From assembly GCF_000265465.1 (NCBI RefSeq), contig NC_018016.1:1342501-1406500 (forward strand): a DNA stretch of 64,000 bases, read 5' to 3'. The notes below the pieces were generated by a model that saw only the letters and a program-made list of their open reading frames with translations, was not told the origin of the DNA and ran no database searches. The translations under genes were made by a program, and so were the position numbers. The first letter of the stretch is position 1. Every line of letters starts with the position of its first letter. The stretch comes from Ornithobacterium rhinotracheale DSM 15997. GTDB taxonomy: Bacteria > Bacteroidota > Bacteroidia > Flavobacteriales > Weeksellaceae. Positions 1-8,701 of the stretch are shown piece by piece.

Positions 1-1082
1 TTTTTCAAGATAGCTCCACGGTATTTATCTGGAGTGAAGTTGGGATAATTATTTTTTTCTGAATAAAGATAGATAAATGTGCTAGCTGGTCTAGAATCTC
101 CTGTACCATAGTACATTTTTTCGATTAAGCTATTGGCAGGACCAATTCTGTTTTGTCCATTAGAGTTAAAACTTAGCATGTTTTCCCCTTCAGAATTATA
201 CAATAGTTGTAAATCTCTATTTTGTCCCGTAACTATTCCGTTATAGAAATTAGTTTGTTCATTGATTTTATAATCAAGAGCAAAAATAAATTCTGCATTA
301 TTTTCATTTTTACTGCCCCATAGGTCTTCGTATTTAGGAACTAAACTGAATTGTTTGATTTGTTCTAAAGCATCTTTTGCAATTGTAAAGTCTGCCTCTC
401 CTTTACCTAGTACTTCTCCAGACCATAAAAAAGCCTCTCCTTTTAAAGCTAAAGTTGCATCTTTACTCCAAAAAACATTTAGCCCTTTCCATAATCTATT
501 TTCTGTACCATAGAGTTTTAACGATTGTTCAATATCCTTTTTAACTTGTTCAAAAACCTTTTCTTTTGGCGAACGTTTTTTGTTTAAACTTGCGAGATTG
601 GTAGGGTCCTTAATTTTTTCTGTTGTAATTGGAACATCACCCCAAGTCTTCATCATTGTAAAATAAATAAATGCTCTAATACCGTAAACTTGAGCGAGCA
701 TAAGCTCTTTTTCTCTTTCGTTCTTTACCTTAACCTTTGGTGCATTTTCTATAAAATCATTCAAATAATGTATAAATCCGTAAAAATTTCCCCAATTGTT
801 GAAGGCAATTCTTTCCGGGCTTACATCTTGATTTATGACATTTGTATAGAATGGAGTCTCTAGGGTTTCTCCATTAAAATAAATATCGGATCTTAAATCT
901 CCCAGCGCAAATAATGTGAAATTATAATCTCTGAACTTAGAATAAATCCCGATAAGATCTGCGTTCATTGTTTCTTCAGAGCCCCAAAAGTTATTGTAAG
1001 TCAATGAGCTTTCGGGTTGTAAATCTAAATCACATGAATTTAATGTGAGAATAGATAATATGGTTAAAATATATTTTTTCAT
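1..1082 (-). CDS. SusD/RagB family outer-membrane lipoprotein, 3' end beyond window
   Basis: Open frame of 360 codons from ATG at 1082 down to base 1 with no stop, so the C-terminus lies outside the window. The N-terminus MKKYILTILSILTLNSC is a lipoprotein signal with the acylated Cys at residue 17. Family-typical segments follow: a tetratricopeptide-like helical region rich in Trp and Tyr (for example FWGSEETMNADLIGIY and KGLNVFWSKDATLALKGEAFLW). SusD proteins sit on the cell surface as the lid of a SusC transporter and capture oligosaccharides or peptides. It starts 11 bp after the SusC stop on the same strand, the usual susCD arrangement. The ligand cannot be read from the sequence. Confidence 0.9.
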   Translation of the reverse strand, partial: MKKYILTILSILTLNSCDLDLQPESSLTYNNFWGSEETMNADLIGIYSKFRDYNFTLFALGDLRSDIYFNGETLETPFYTNVINQDVSPERIAFNNWGNFYGFIHYLNDFIENAPKVKVKNEREKELMLAQVYGIRAFIYFTMMKTWGDVPITTEKIKDPTNLASLNKKRSPKEKVFEQVKKDIEQSLKLYGTENRLWKGLNVFWSKDATLALKGEAFLWSGEVLGKGEADFTIAKDALEQIKQFSLVPKYEDLWGSKNENNAEFIFALDYKINEQTNFYNGIVTGQNRDLQLLYNSEGENMLSFNSNGQNRIGPANSLIEKMYYGTGDSRPASTFIYLYSEKNNYPNFTPDKYRGAILK

Positions 1083-1093
1083 GATCAATAAAA

Positions 1094-4000
1094 TTAAAAA
1101 GTTAAGTTTAAGCCTAATGTGTATGTTCTAGGTAATGGATATCTACCAGAATCTACTCCACCTAGTTCCGGAGAGTTGCCTGAATATGATGTGAAATATT
1201 TTAAATTAGCTCCTGTAACAAAGATTCTCATATCGTTGAAAATATTGCCTACTTTATTTCCAGGTAATGTATAGCTAAGAGTTATTTCTCTTAGTGCAAG
1301 ATAATCCCCTTTTTCCCAAAATTTACTACTTCCTTTCCATTGATCACCTTGGTCAAATCCGCCAGCTTTATAGTTTCCGCTAGGATCTGTAAATACATAT
1401 TGAGGAAGTTCTGCATTTGTGTTTTCAGGGGTCCAGGTGTTAAATGCAATTTCTTTTGGTCCATTTTGAGCTCCTTGTGTTTGAGCAAAACCTTTAATTT
1501 TTCTACCATTTACAATCATGTGCCCGACAGCAAAATCGGTTTTGATAAATAAGTTGAAATTTTTCCAAGACATGTCTGAATAAAAACCTCCGCTGTATTT
1601 TGGAGTGGTTCTACCGATTACAGCTCTATCTTTATAGTCAATGATATTGTCGCCATTTAAATCCTTCCATCTGGTATCACCTAAATGAATATTTCTTTGA
1701 TTTTTGGTATCAGCTTTAGCAAAGGAAACCACTCTTCCCTTATCAGCATCTAATGCTGCTTGGTCATTATAAATTCCATCAAAGAGATAGGCTACAATTA
1801 AATCATCTCCATATCTTTGCCCTTCTTGAAGTCCACCGACGTATTCTAGTTTTCCAGTTGAAGGATTATAAATTTGAGTTCCTCCTCGTCTGTTATTCTC
1901 GACACCATTATCTGGTAATGATTGAATATATTGTTTTACAGAGTAGTATGTTCCGGATAGATTCCATTTAAAATCTTTAGTATCAATAACCTTTCCTCTT
2001 AATTCGATTTCTATACCTTTATTGCGTAATGTTCCATCATTGATTGTGATTGATGAAAATCCAGTCCAAAGTGGTAGGCTTAGATTAGCTAATTTATTTT
2101 CAACATCTTTTACGAAATAATCGGCTAATAAAGAAATTCGATTATTAAATAAACCTAAATCTAAACCAAAGTTTAATGTTTTAGAGCGTTCCCAGATCAG
2201 ATTATAATTAGGCAAAACGGTATTTACATATCCCACTTGTGATGCGTATGTACTAGTTTGTTGATATACTCCAAATACACCAAAATTGGAAAGAATGTCT
2301 TGATTTCCATTTACACCATAACTGATTCTTGGTTTAATTTTAGAAACGATATTGCTTACTTTAGAATCTTTAAAGAATCTTTCATTATGAAGGTTCCATC
2401 CAAAAGACACCCCAGGGAAGAATCCCCAGCGATTATCTGAATATAGCCTTGAAGTCCCATCATATCTAAATGTCAGCCCGAGCAAGTATCTATTGTCGTA
2501 ATCATAATTCAATTGCCCGAATGAAGAGCCTACTGCATATTGAGTTTTAGAAGAACTTGGACTTCCATTAGCTTCAGCTCCAGCATTTAAAGTATAGATT
2601 AAATCAGTTGGAGAATTTTTTGTTGAAGCAGAAGAACTGAAATCATTCTGTTTAAAATATTCGGTGCCTAATAAAGTGCTAATATTGTGATTGCCAAATT
2701 TATTTGAGTAATTCACTGTAGCTGTAACTTGCTTGTTGTTTAGCCTTCTTTGAGTAAGACTAGCAATTCTTGTGCTATTTAACACCTTTTTAGAATAAAA
2801 AGCTTTGTTAAAAGATTCATCAGTATTATGCACATTGAAATATGCTCCTCTAAGCATAAATTTGAATTTTTTAGAAAAATTCCAATCAAATTGAACGGAT
2901 GTCGTAAGTCTTTCCTCAAGATTTTCTCGTATAAATTTATCTTTATAATAAAGAGGATTTCCAAAATTTACTTCTGTGCCTGGATTAGGGTCGCTGCTTA
3001 AGCTACCATCTGGATTGTTGTTATAAATTCTTGCGGTAGGTGCAATACCAGCAGCTCTTTGGAATACATTATAGATATCACCCAAGTAGTTTGGCGTGTT
3101 TTCGGAATTAGCATAAATAACATTAGAGCTAATTTTTAAATTCTCAGAGATTTTATAAGATGCATTAAATGTGCCCGTATATCTATTAAATTTGGAGCCG
3201 TAGACTAATCCTTTATCATCTAGAGCTCCTAGGCTTAAATAAAATGCACCTTTCTCATTCCCTCCTGAGAATGCTAGGTTATAATCTTTTGAAAAACTAT
3301 TTTGATAAAATAAATCACTAAAATTATTATCTTGAAAAATTAATTGCTGATTAGGGTTAAGGGGATCTGGGATAGTTTCCCACCCAGCATAATTAAGTAG
3401 ATATTTATTTTTATCAGATAATATCATAGTTGTGTAGTTAGAATTAATCGGATTGTTTCTAACTCCAGCAGGATACTCTCCGTTTAAGAAAGCATTGAAA
3501 GCACTTCTATTAATCTGATTTTGATAATTTTGAATAGCTAATCTGTTGAATTTTACATATTCTCGAGCATTCATTAGTTCGAGTTTATCTTTAGTTCTAT
3601 CGTTATAAGTAAACCTTGAATTAAACACGATTGAAGATTTTCCCTTTTTCCCTTTTTTGGTAGTTACTAAAATAACTCCATTTGCAGAGCGAGCTCCATA
3701 TATTGCAGTAGATGCTGCATCTTTTAAAACTTCGATAGATTCTATGTCATCAGAGTTCAGTCCATAAAATGAGCCAGGCACACCATCAATTAAAACTAAA
3801 GGACTACCACCTCCTCCAAAATCAGTCCCCCCTCTCAATGTGATAGATGGGGTAGAGCCTGGCTGTCCAGAAGTTTGAGTAATTTTCAAACCTGCGATTG
3901 TTCCTTGTAGTGCAGTAGCTGCATTCGAGCGCGGAGCATTTTTCAGCACTTTGGTGTCCAATTTAGAAACGGAAGTGGCAAGAGTCTTCCTAGATTGATT

Positions 4001-4402
4001 TGAGTACCCAGTAGCTACAACTTCCTCAAGTCCTACTTGATTTAGATTCTTATTGCTATCAATGTACAGGTCATAATTACTTTGTTTGCTATCATCTTTA
4101 GTCAAAATAATTTCGTTACCTACCAACTTTGCATCAAGTGGAAAATTATTGTTGATGAACTGAATTAAAATTTCCACAGGAACATCTTCAAAATCTAAAT
4201 TGTTGATTTTTAAATCTTTAATATCTAAAGGATTATATGTTACAGTTAGATTTGTTTGTGTCTTAATTTCATTTATAAAATCACTAAATGATAATTGAAA
4301 TGGATTAACCATGTAAACTGTTTTTTCTTTTTCTTGAGCATAAATACTAGGATTTCCCAGAAAAAACGCAGCAAGAGAAAGGCTAATTAATGTTTTTTTC
4401 AT
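1094..4402 (-). CDS. SusC/RagA-type TonB-linked outer-membrane transporter with STN domain
   Basis: 1102 residues. Signal peptide (1-23), then an STN (secretin/TonB N-terminal) domain at about 28-105, a plug domain at about 125-250 with SusC hallmarks (LEEVVATGY, SPLVLIDGVPG, IESIEVLKDAASTAIYGARSANGVI), and a beta-barrel ending in a C-terminal Phe (GLNLTF). It forms the barrel through which the SusD-bound ligand is pulled with TonB energy. The carboxypeptidase-D-like domain usually found ahead of the plug in this family is not visible; STN runs almost straight into the plug. STN domains elsewhere signal to FecR-type anti-sigma factors, but no such gene is in view. An IS element ends 49 bp upstream of the start. 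Confidence 0.93.
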   Translation of the reverse strand: MKKTLISLSLAAFFLGNPSIYAQEKEKTVYMVNPFQLSFSDFINEIKTQTNLTVTYNPLDIKDLKINNLDFEDVPVEILIQFINNNFPLDAKLVGNEIILTKDDSKQSNYDLYIDSNKNLNQVGLEEVVATGYSNQSRKTLATSVSKLDTKVLKNAPRSNAATALQGTIAGLKITQTSGQPGSTPSITLRGGTDFGGGGSPLVLIDGVPGSFYGLNSDDIESIEVLKDAASTAIYGARSANGVILVTTKKGKKGKSSIVFNSRFTYNDRTKDKLELMNAREYVKFNRLAIQNYQNQINRSAFNAFLNGEYPAGVRNNPINSNYTTMILSDKNKYLLNYAGWETIPDPLNPNQQLIFQDNNFSDLFYQNSFSKDYNLAFSGGNEKGAFYLSLGALDDKGLVYGSKFNRYTGTFNASYKISENLKISSNVIYANSENTPNYLGDIYNVFQRAAGIAPTARIYNNNPDGSLSSDPNPGTEVNFGNPLYYKDKFIRENLEERLTTSVQFDWNFSKKFKFMLRGAYFNVHNTDESFNKAFYSKKVLNSTRIASLTQRRLNNKQVTATVNYSNKFGNHNISTLLGTEYFKQNDFSSSASTKNSPTDLIYTLNAGAEANGSPSSSKTQYAVGSSFGQLNYDYDNRYLLGLTFRYDGTSRLYSDNRWGFFPGVSFGWNLHNERFFKDSKVSNIVSKIKPRISYGVNGNQDILSNFGVFGVYQQTSTYASQVGYVNTVLPNYNLIWERSKTLNFGLDLGLFNNRISLLADYFVKDVENKLANLSLPLWTGFSSITINDGTLRNKGIEIELRGKVIDTKDFKWNLSGTYYSVKQYIQSLPDNGVENNRRGGTQIYNPSTGKLEYVGGLQEGQRYGDDLIVAYLFDGIYNDQAALDADKGRVVSFAKADTKNQRNIHLGDTRWKDLNGDNIIDYKDRAVIGRTTPKYSGGFYSDMSWKNFNLFIKTDFAVGHMIVNGRKIKGFAQTQGAQNGPKEIAFNTWTPENTNAELPQYVFTDPSGNYKAGGFDQGDQWKGSSKFWEKGDYLALREITLSYTLPGNKVGNIFNDMRIFVTGANLKYFTSYSGNSPELGGVDSGRYPLPRTYTLGLNLTF

Positions 4403-4424
4403 ATGTTAAGAATTGAATTAGAAT

Positions 4425-4432
4425 CAAATATA
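4425..4432 (-). promoter_or_regulatory. -7 box of susC promoter (TATATTTG)
   Basis: Minus-strand TATATTTG matches the Bacteroidota -7 consensus TAnnTTTG, 22 bp ahead of the susC ATG. The region where the -33 box should lie (19 bp further upstream) is exactly where the IS begins, so the -33 part is now IS sequence and no TTTG is present there. Confidence 0.55.
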
Positions 4433-4451
4433 ATATAAAAATCTTAATTTT

Positions 4452-5427
4452 ACCCGTAGTGCATTATCGAATGAGGTTAATTTTTAAATTGTTAATGTTA
4501 CTATGAAAGACAAATTTATTGAGATATTGAATAGTAGTCAAGGAGGTAATTTTTGCCAATATTCTTGTTTTGAATCCTTCAAAAGATTTGGCATAATTAC
4601 GCCGTATCATAAATTGGTCACACAACTGCGAGAATAAAGTTTCTATACGTTTTCTACACTTTCTGAATGGATAGAACTGAGGTTTGTAATCTTTTTGATT
4701 TTTTCTTTTAGGGGTTTCTAACTGGATTTTTACCTCATTGAACAAGTCAAGCTGAACCGTTTGAGAAAGATAGCCCCTGTCTCCAAGTAACACGCAATCA
4801 GAAATTTGAAGTTTTATGTCTTTCAAATAATGAATGTCGTGAACGGAGGCGGGAGATAAGTCAAAACTTTGGAACACACCAGCAATAGAACAGATCGCAT
4901 GTAGCTTGTAACCATAAAAGTGTAGATTTTGAGAAGCACAAAAACCTTTATTTGGCATTGAAAAGCTATTTTCTTTACAGATTTTGCTTCTGGAAGAGCG
5001 GGATAATTTACACACTTCTAAAGGCATGCTGTCCACCAAGAAATAGTTTTCAAAATCATTGAACTTTTTCACCATTTTGCACCTAATTTCTTCAAGAAAA
5101 GGGAAGAGTTTTCGTTTTCTTCTGTTGTAAACACTCCTTTCAATTTTAGATTCAATAGCCCAACCTTTTATCTCTCTAAAAAGCTGGTACTCAGAATCGA
5201 TAGATTTAAATTCTGCTAAAATAATTAAGCTTATCAGCTCTATATCAGATAATTTTGGTTTCACTGGTTTAAAATAGAAATTTTCAGTTCCTGAAAATTC
5301 TATTAGTTTATTCAAAATAAAATTGTAACTTGCCTCTAGGTTGCTCATAATTGTATTTGATTGGTAACCAATGCAATTTACTTTTCTTTAGGCTCATGGG
5401 CAACCTTTTTTATAATGCACTACGGGT
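4452..5427. mobile_element. IS982-type insertion sequence, complete, 976 bp
   Basis: Bounded by perfect 16-bp terminal inverted repeats (ACCCGTAGTGCATTAT at 4452-4467; its reverse complement at 5412-5427) and by a perfect 7-bp direct repeat TAATTTT (4445-4451 and 5428-5434), read as the target duplication. It holds one transposase gene. Intact ends, intact gene and intact target repeat suggest a recent insertion. Confidence 0.93.
4464..5348 (-). CDS. IS982 family DDE transposase
   Basis: 294 residues, the usual size for IS982 transposases. The DDE triad is readable: first Asp in FLVDSMPLEVCK, second in LLGDRGYLS, Glu in RKRIETLFSQL. The typical N-terminal FRE/IKGW-like segment and the C-terminal helical tail are present, with no frameshift or internal stop. 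The stop codon lies 12 bp inside the IS end, and transcription runs toward susC, so read-through into susC is possible. The family assignment rests on recognition of these motifs and on element size and termini. Confidence 0.9.
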   Translation of the reverse strand: MSNLEASYNFILNKLIEFSGTENFYFKPVKPKLSDIELISLIILAEFKSIDSEYQLFREIKGWAIESKIERSVYNRRKRKLFPFLEEIRCKMVKKFNDFENYFLVDSMPLEVCKLSRSSRSKICKENSFSMPNKGFCASQNLHFYGYKLHAICSIAGVFQSFDLSPASVHDIHYLKDIKLQISDCVLLGDRGYLSQTVQLDLFNEVKIQLETPKRKNQKDYKPQFYPFRKCRKRIETLFSQLCDQFMIRRNYAKSFEGFKTRILAKITSLTTIQYLNKFVFHSNINNLKINLIR

Positions 5428-5533
5428 TAATTTTTGTTGTTTTTAACACTTAGAATTTTTCATTTTGTAAAAAGGTCTTCAAAATTAGAAAGTCTTTTTT
5501 CTTAAAAATTAGCCCAAAAAGAATTTTCTGTCT

Positions 5534-5541
5534 TACATTTG
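5534..5541 (+). promoter_or_regulatory. -7 box for bioD (TACATTTG)
   Basis: TACATTTG fits TAnnTTTG, 16 bp before the bioD ATG. No TTTG at the expected -33 distance. Confidence 0.5.
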
Positions 5542-5557
5542 TTCAACAAAAAATACT

Positions 5558-6187
5558 ATGAAAAATATATTCATCACAGGAATTGATACCGATGCAGGAA
5601 AAACTGTCGCAGCTTCGATTGCTGTAGAAGCTTTGAAAGCGGATTACTGGAAGCCAATTCAGTCTGGAGATTTAGATAATACGGATACGATGAAAGTCCA
5701 GCGAATGGTCTCTAATTCTGAAACTAAATTCTACCCAGAAGCTTATAGGCTCAATACACCAGCATCGCCACATGCTGCAGCTGAAATAGATGGAGTTATT
5801 ATTGATTTAGACAAAATTGAAAGACCTAAGACCGAAAATAATTTAATCATCGAAGGAGCAGGCGGACTGCTTGTGCCATTAAATGCTAAACAAAATGTCG
5901 CTGATTTGATTCAGCCCAGCGATAAGGTGGTTTTGGTTACAAAACATTATCTCGGAAGCATCAATCATACTCTATTGAGCTATGAATATTTAAAAAATAA
6001 AGGTTTTAATGATATAGCTATTTGGATTAATGGAGAGGAAAAGACTTCGACCGAACAAGCTTTAAAAAATAGAGTAGATGCCTTTTTTATTGAACGCATT
6101 CAAACTTTGTTAGAAGTAAATAAAGAAAGTATCCAAAACGAAGCGCAACGCATCAGCGAAAGCCTACAATATTTTGTTCAAAAATAG
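5558..6187 (+). CDS. bioD: ATP-dependent dethiobiotin synthetase
   Basis: 209 residues. Closes the ureido ring of biotin precursor: 7,8-diaminopelargonate plus CO2 plus ATP gives dethiobiotin; cytoplasmic. The N-terminal P-loop GIDTDAGKT is the BioD form of Walker A, followed by YWKPIQSG (Lys and substrate contacts) and EGAGGLLVPL. Length is normal for the family. It stands alone here; other bio genes are not in the window. The start follows a -7 box and has no Shine-Dalgarno sequence, as is normal in Bacteroidota. Confidence 0.95.
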   Translation: MKNIFITGIDTDAGKTVAASIAVEALKADYWKPIQSGDLDNTDTMKVQRMVSNSETKFYPEAYRLNTPASPHAAAEIDGVIIDLDKIERPKTENNLIIEGAGGLLVPLNAKQNVADLIQPSDKVVLVTKHYLGSINHTLLSYEYLKNKGFNDIAIWINGEEKTSTEQALKNRVDAFFIERIQTLLEVNKESIQNEAQRISESLQYFVQK

Positions 6188-6216
6188 ATAAACATGCTTT
6201 TGAAAAAAAAACACCT

Positions 6217-6268
6217 GTGTTTTTTCTAAAAATGTAGCGTGTTTTTTTAAAAAAGACGTGTGTTTTTT
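6217..6268. repeat. Three GTGTTTTTT motifs at 22- and 21-bp spacing
   Basis: GTGTTTTTT begins at 6217, 6239 and 6260, each time followed or preceded by an A-run, in the 210-bp convergent gap between bioD and dps. Two turns of the helix separate the copies. No gene covers it. Confidence 0.6.
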
Positions 6269-6340
6269 GAGAGTGGGTAAAGAGGAGAAGTGAAAGAAAC
6301 AAAAATAGATTTGATAAAAGCATAAACTTTAAAAATAAAT

Positions 6341-6368
6341 AAAGCCGTTCCAAAGTTGGAACGGCTTT
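6341..6368. terminator. Bidirectional hairpin terminator, bioD/dps
   Basis: 13-bp perfect stem AAAGCCGTTCCAA / TTGGAACGGCTTT with a 2-base centre, lying between the convergent ends of bioD and dps. Confidence 0.85.
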
Positions 6369-6397
6369 TCTAGTTGATAAAATTGAATAATGGTCTC

Positions 6398-6877
6398 TTA
6401 GATTTCTCTGTTTAAGAATGAGTTAAGCATCCAAGCAGTTTTTTCTTGCCCTGAAATAAAATCACTCATCATTGCATTAGTACCCTCGTCGTCTAATTCT
6501 CCAGAAGCATCAAGAATTTCTCTCTCGATGATTAAAATTTCTTTCATAGAATCCAAAACAACTTTCACAGCCTCAGTATCTTTGTGGATATTTTTAGCCG
6601 CTTTTACTTTAGAAGTATCAAGATAATCTTGGAAAGTATGCATAGGAGTTTCTCCTAAAGTAAGGATACGCTCTGCGATTTCGTCGATTTGTTCTTGAGC
6701 CTCAGTGTACATTTCTTCGAATTTTTCGTGTAAAGCGAAGAAGTTTTGCCCTTTAATGTTCCAATGAACACTTCTTAAGTTTTGGTAATAAACTTGGAAA
6801 TTAGCTAAAAGGTTATTTAAGCTTTTGCATAATTCTTTTGATTTTTGTTCGTCTAATCCGATAGTTGTTAGTGACAT
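6398..6877 (-). CDS. dps: Dps family ferritin-like DNA-protection/iron-storage protein
   Basis: 159 residues. Dps forms a 12-subunit shell that oxidises Fe(II) with hydrogen peroxide and shields DNA. The inter-subunit ferroxidase signature is readable: VHWNIKGQNFFALHEKFEE followed by EQIDEIAERI, supplying the His, Asp and Glu ligands. The gene is divergent from oxyR, a context that suggests peroxide control. Upstream on the minus strand a -7-like GATATTTG (6914-6921) departs from consensus, as expected for an activator-dependent promoter; that last step is inference. Confidence 0.95.
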   Translation of the reverse strand: MSLTTIGLDEQKSKELCKSLNNLLANFQVYYQNLRSVHWNIKGQNFFALHEKFEEMYTEAQEQIDEIAERILTLGETPMHTFQDYLDTSKVKAAKNIHKDTEAVKVVLDSMKEILIIEREILDASGELDDEGTNAMMSDFISGQEKTAWMLNSFLNREI

Positions 6878-6991
6878 AATATTTGATTTTTTATTGTTTA
6901 TTATTTATACAGCAAATATCATGAAAAACTTTATGCATATTGTTTTATTTTGCTAATGATTATTTATATCTTTATCAAATAAATTTATATA

Positions 6992-7948
6992 ATGACATTA
7001 GTACAATTAGAATATGCACTAGCAGTTGCCGAAAGTAAAAATTTCACCCTAGCAGCAGAAAAGGTTTTTGTAACTCAACCTACGCTGAGTATGCAGATCC
7101 AAAAATTAGAAGCAGAGCTTGGAGTAAATATATTCGATCGCACAACACACCCCATTACCATTACACCAATGGGCGAAAAAGTTTTGGAACAAGCCAAAAA
7201 GATATTGAACGAGGCGAAAAGAATGCAATTTATGGTTTCCGAAGAGAAAAACTCGTTGGAAGGAACATTTAAAATAGGCGTAATCCCTACCTTAGTCTCT
7301 ACTCTGGTGCCATTGTTTTATAAAAATTTCATCAACAATTATCCTAAAACTCAATTGAAAGTTGTAGAATTAAAAACCAAAGAAATATTAGAACAACTAA
7401 AGGAAGGAAAAATTGATTTTGGAATTGCAGCTACGCCACTCAATGTACCTGATTTTGTAGAAGATGTGTTGTTTTATGAGCCCATGCTTGCTTATGTGCC
7501 ACCGCAACATCGCTTGCATGATAAAAAGGAAATAGAAGAAGGAGACCTAGACACAAGCGATTTATTACTATTAGACGAAGGGCATTGCTTTAGAAACAAT
7601 GTGCTATCCATTTGCTCTAATTCCGCGAAGTCTAATCTATCTGGCGTATCTGTGCAAAGTGGAAATTTTGAAACATTGGTAAAACTAGCCGACGATGGGC
7701 TCGGCATGACGGTTTTGCCTTCTATGCAGGCAGATGATATTTTATTGAAAAAGGAAAAACAAAACTTAAAGAACTTTAAACAACCAAGTCCTACACGCGA
7801 AATCAGCTTGGTGTATCACGAGTTGCAATTAAGGCTAAATTTTGCTCGAGAATTAAAGAAAATGATTCAGGGATTGGTACGCGGAAAGATCTATCTAGAA
7901 AAAGGCAATCGAACATTCCCAACGCTCTCGATGGAGAAAAACACTTAA
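6992..7948 (+). CDS. oxyR: LysR-type hydrogen-peroxide sensor OxyR
   Basis: 318 residues. N-terminal winged helix-turn-helix (about 1-60; AAEKVFVTQPTLSMQIQKLE) and a LysR substrate-binding domain. The redox pair characteristic of OxyR is present as GHCFRNNVLSIC, with Cys at residues 199 and 208, the same numbers as in E. coli OxyR. Oxidation by H2O2 forms the disulfide and turns on antioxidant genes. It is divergent from dps, a classical target. A -7-like TATCTTTA lies at 6967-6974. The two Cys make a non-OxyR LysR assignment unlikely. Confidence 0.95.
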   Translation: MTLVQLEYALAVAESKNFTLAAEKVFVTQPTLSMQIQKLEAELGVNIFDRTTHPITITPMGEKVLEQAKKILNEAKRMQFMVSEEKNSLEGTFKIGVIPTLVSTLVPLFYKNFINNYPKTQLKVVELKTKEILEQLKEGKIDFGIAATPLNVPDFVEDVLFYEPMLAYVPPQHRLHDKKEIEEGDLDTSDLLLLDEGHCFRNNVLSICSNSAKSNLSGVSVQSGNFETLVKLADDGLGMTVLPSMQADDILLKKEKQNLKNFKQPSPTREISLVYHELQLRLNFARELKKMIQGLVRGKIYLEKGNRTFPTLSMEKNT

Positions 7949-7953
7949 AAACT

Positions 7954-7988
7954 AAAAATGCGCTAAATTCCAATTTTAGCGCATTTTT
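7954..7988 (+). terminator. oxyR terminator
   Basis: 14-bp stem AAAAATGCGCTAAA / TTTAGCGCATTTTT with a 7-base loop, starting 5 bp after the oxyR stop. Confidence 0.85.
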
Positions 7989-8041
7989 TATTTATAGCTC
8001 AAGCATACTTTAAATGAAAGTAAGAGATTGATTTAAAATAA

Positions 8042-8071
8042 AAAAAGGATACCAAAAATGATATCCTTTTT
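8042..8071 (-). terminator. tRNA-Asp terminator
   Basis: Stem AAAAAGGATA / TATCCTTTTT with a 10-base loop, 3 bp beyond the downstream tRNA-Asp 3' end; read on the minus strand it ends in a T-run. Confidence 0.75.
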
Positions 8072-8074
8072 AAG

Positions 8075-8148
8075 CGATCCGGACGGGACTCGAACCCGCG
8101 ACCACCTGCGTGACAGGCAGGTATTCTAACCAACTGAACTACCGAATC
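8075..8148 (-). tRNA. tRNA-Asp (GTC), downstream copy
   Basis: 74-nt cloverleaf including the discriminator. Acceptor arms GATTCGG / CCGGATC pair; anticodon loop CTGTCAC gives GTC; T-loop GGGTTCGAGTCCC is canonical. CCA is not encoded. Identical in sequence to the copy at 8195-8268 and transcribed after it. Confidence 0.97.
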
Positions 8149-8194
8149 TTTTACTTTAATTTTTTTTTAAAAAGTGTTAAGTAAACCACTTTTG

Positions 8195-8268
8195 CGATCC
8201 GGACGGGACTCGAACCCGCGACCACCTGCGTGACAGGCAGGTATTCTAACCAACTGAACTACCGAATC
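8195..8268 (-). tRNA. tRNA-Asp (GTC), upstream copy
   Basis: Same 74-nt gene as 8075-8148, 46 bp apart, on the same strand. Both copies probably come from one transcript driven by the promoter at 8322-8352. Confidence 0.97.
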
Positions 8269-8321
8269 TAAAAATTTTTGTCAAATAACAAAACTTAAAT
8301 ACTTCTTTCTTTAAGCGGTTG

Positions 8322-8352
8322 CAAATATAAGAATTATTTTTTTACTGTCAAA
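8322..8352 (-). promoter_or_regulatory. tRNA-Asp promoter, full -33/-7 match
   Basis: Minus strand TTTG (8349-8352), 19-bp spacer, TATATTTG (8322-8329): an exact fit to the Bacteroidota primary-sigma promoter, about 50 bp ahead of the first tRNA. Confidence 0.85.
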
Positions 8353-8368
8353 AATTTTATTCAAAATT

Positions 8369-8680
8369 TTATAGAGATTGTAATTTTTGAACTAATTGCT
8401 CTTTTGGAACAACTCCAACTACTTTATCCACAACTTGTCCTCCTTTGAAGAATAAAATTGTAGGAATGTTTCTGATACCATATTGAGCAGCAACATCTGG
8501 ATTGTTATCTACATTCACTTTTCCTACGACAGCTTTGCCTTCAAACTCACGGCTGATTTCATCTACAGTAGGGGCAATCATGCGGCATGGGCCACACCAC
8601 TCTGCCCAAAAATCTACCATTACAGGTAATTCTGATGATAAAACTTCGTTGATGTTGTTATCTGTAATTTCTAGTGCCAT
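8369..8680 (-). CDS. trxA: Thioredoxin
   Basis: 103 residues, one thioredoxin fold. The active site WCGPC has its two redox Cys at residues 29 and 32, and the cis-Pro segment RNIPTILFF is in place. No signal peptide, so cytoplasmic: it reduces protein disulfides using thioredoxin reductase, which is not in the window. Its own promoter lies just upstream. Confidence 0.96.
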   Translation of the reverse strand: MALEITDNNINEVLSSELPVMVDFWAEWCGPCRMIAPTVDEISREFEGKAVVGKVNVDNNPDVAAQYGIRNIPTILFFKGGQVVDKVVGVVPKEQLVQKLQSL

Positions 8681-8701
8681 AACTTCTATTTTTTATTTTT
8701 G

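Noticed and set aside
6153-6353. 66-codon minus-strand ORF between bioD and dps
   Set aside because: Consists mostly of the A/T-run repeats and the end of bioD; low-complexity translation and runs into the terminator.
8075-8268. Twin tRNA-Asp genes as an integration site with att repeats
   Set aside because: The repeat is a complete tRNA in each copy, with no integrase or foreign DNA between them (46 bp gap).
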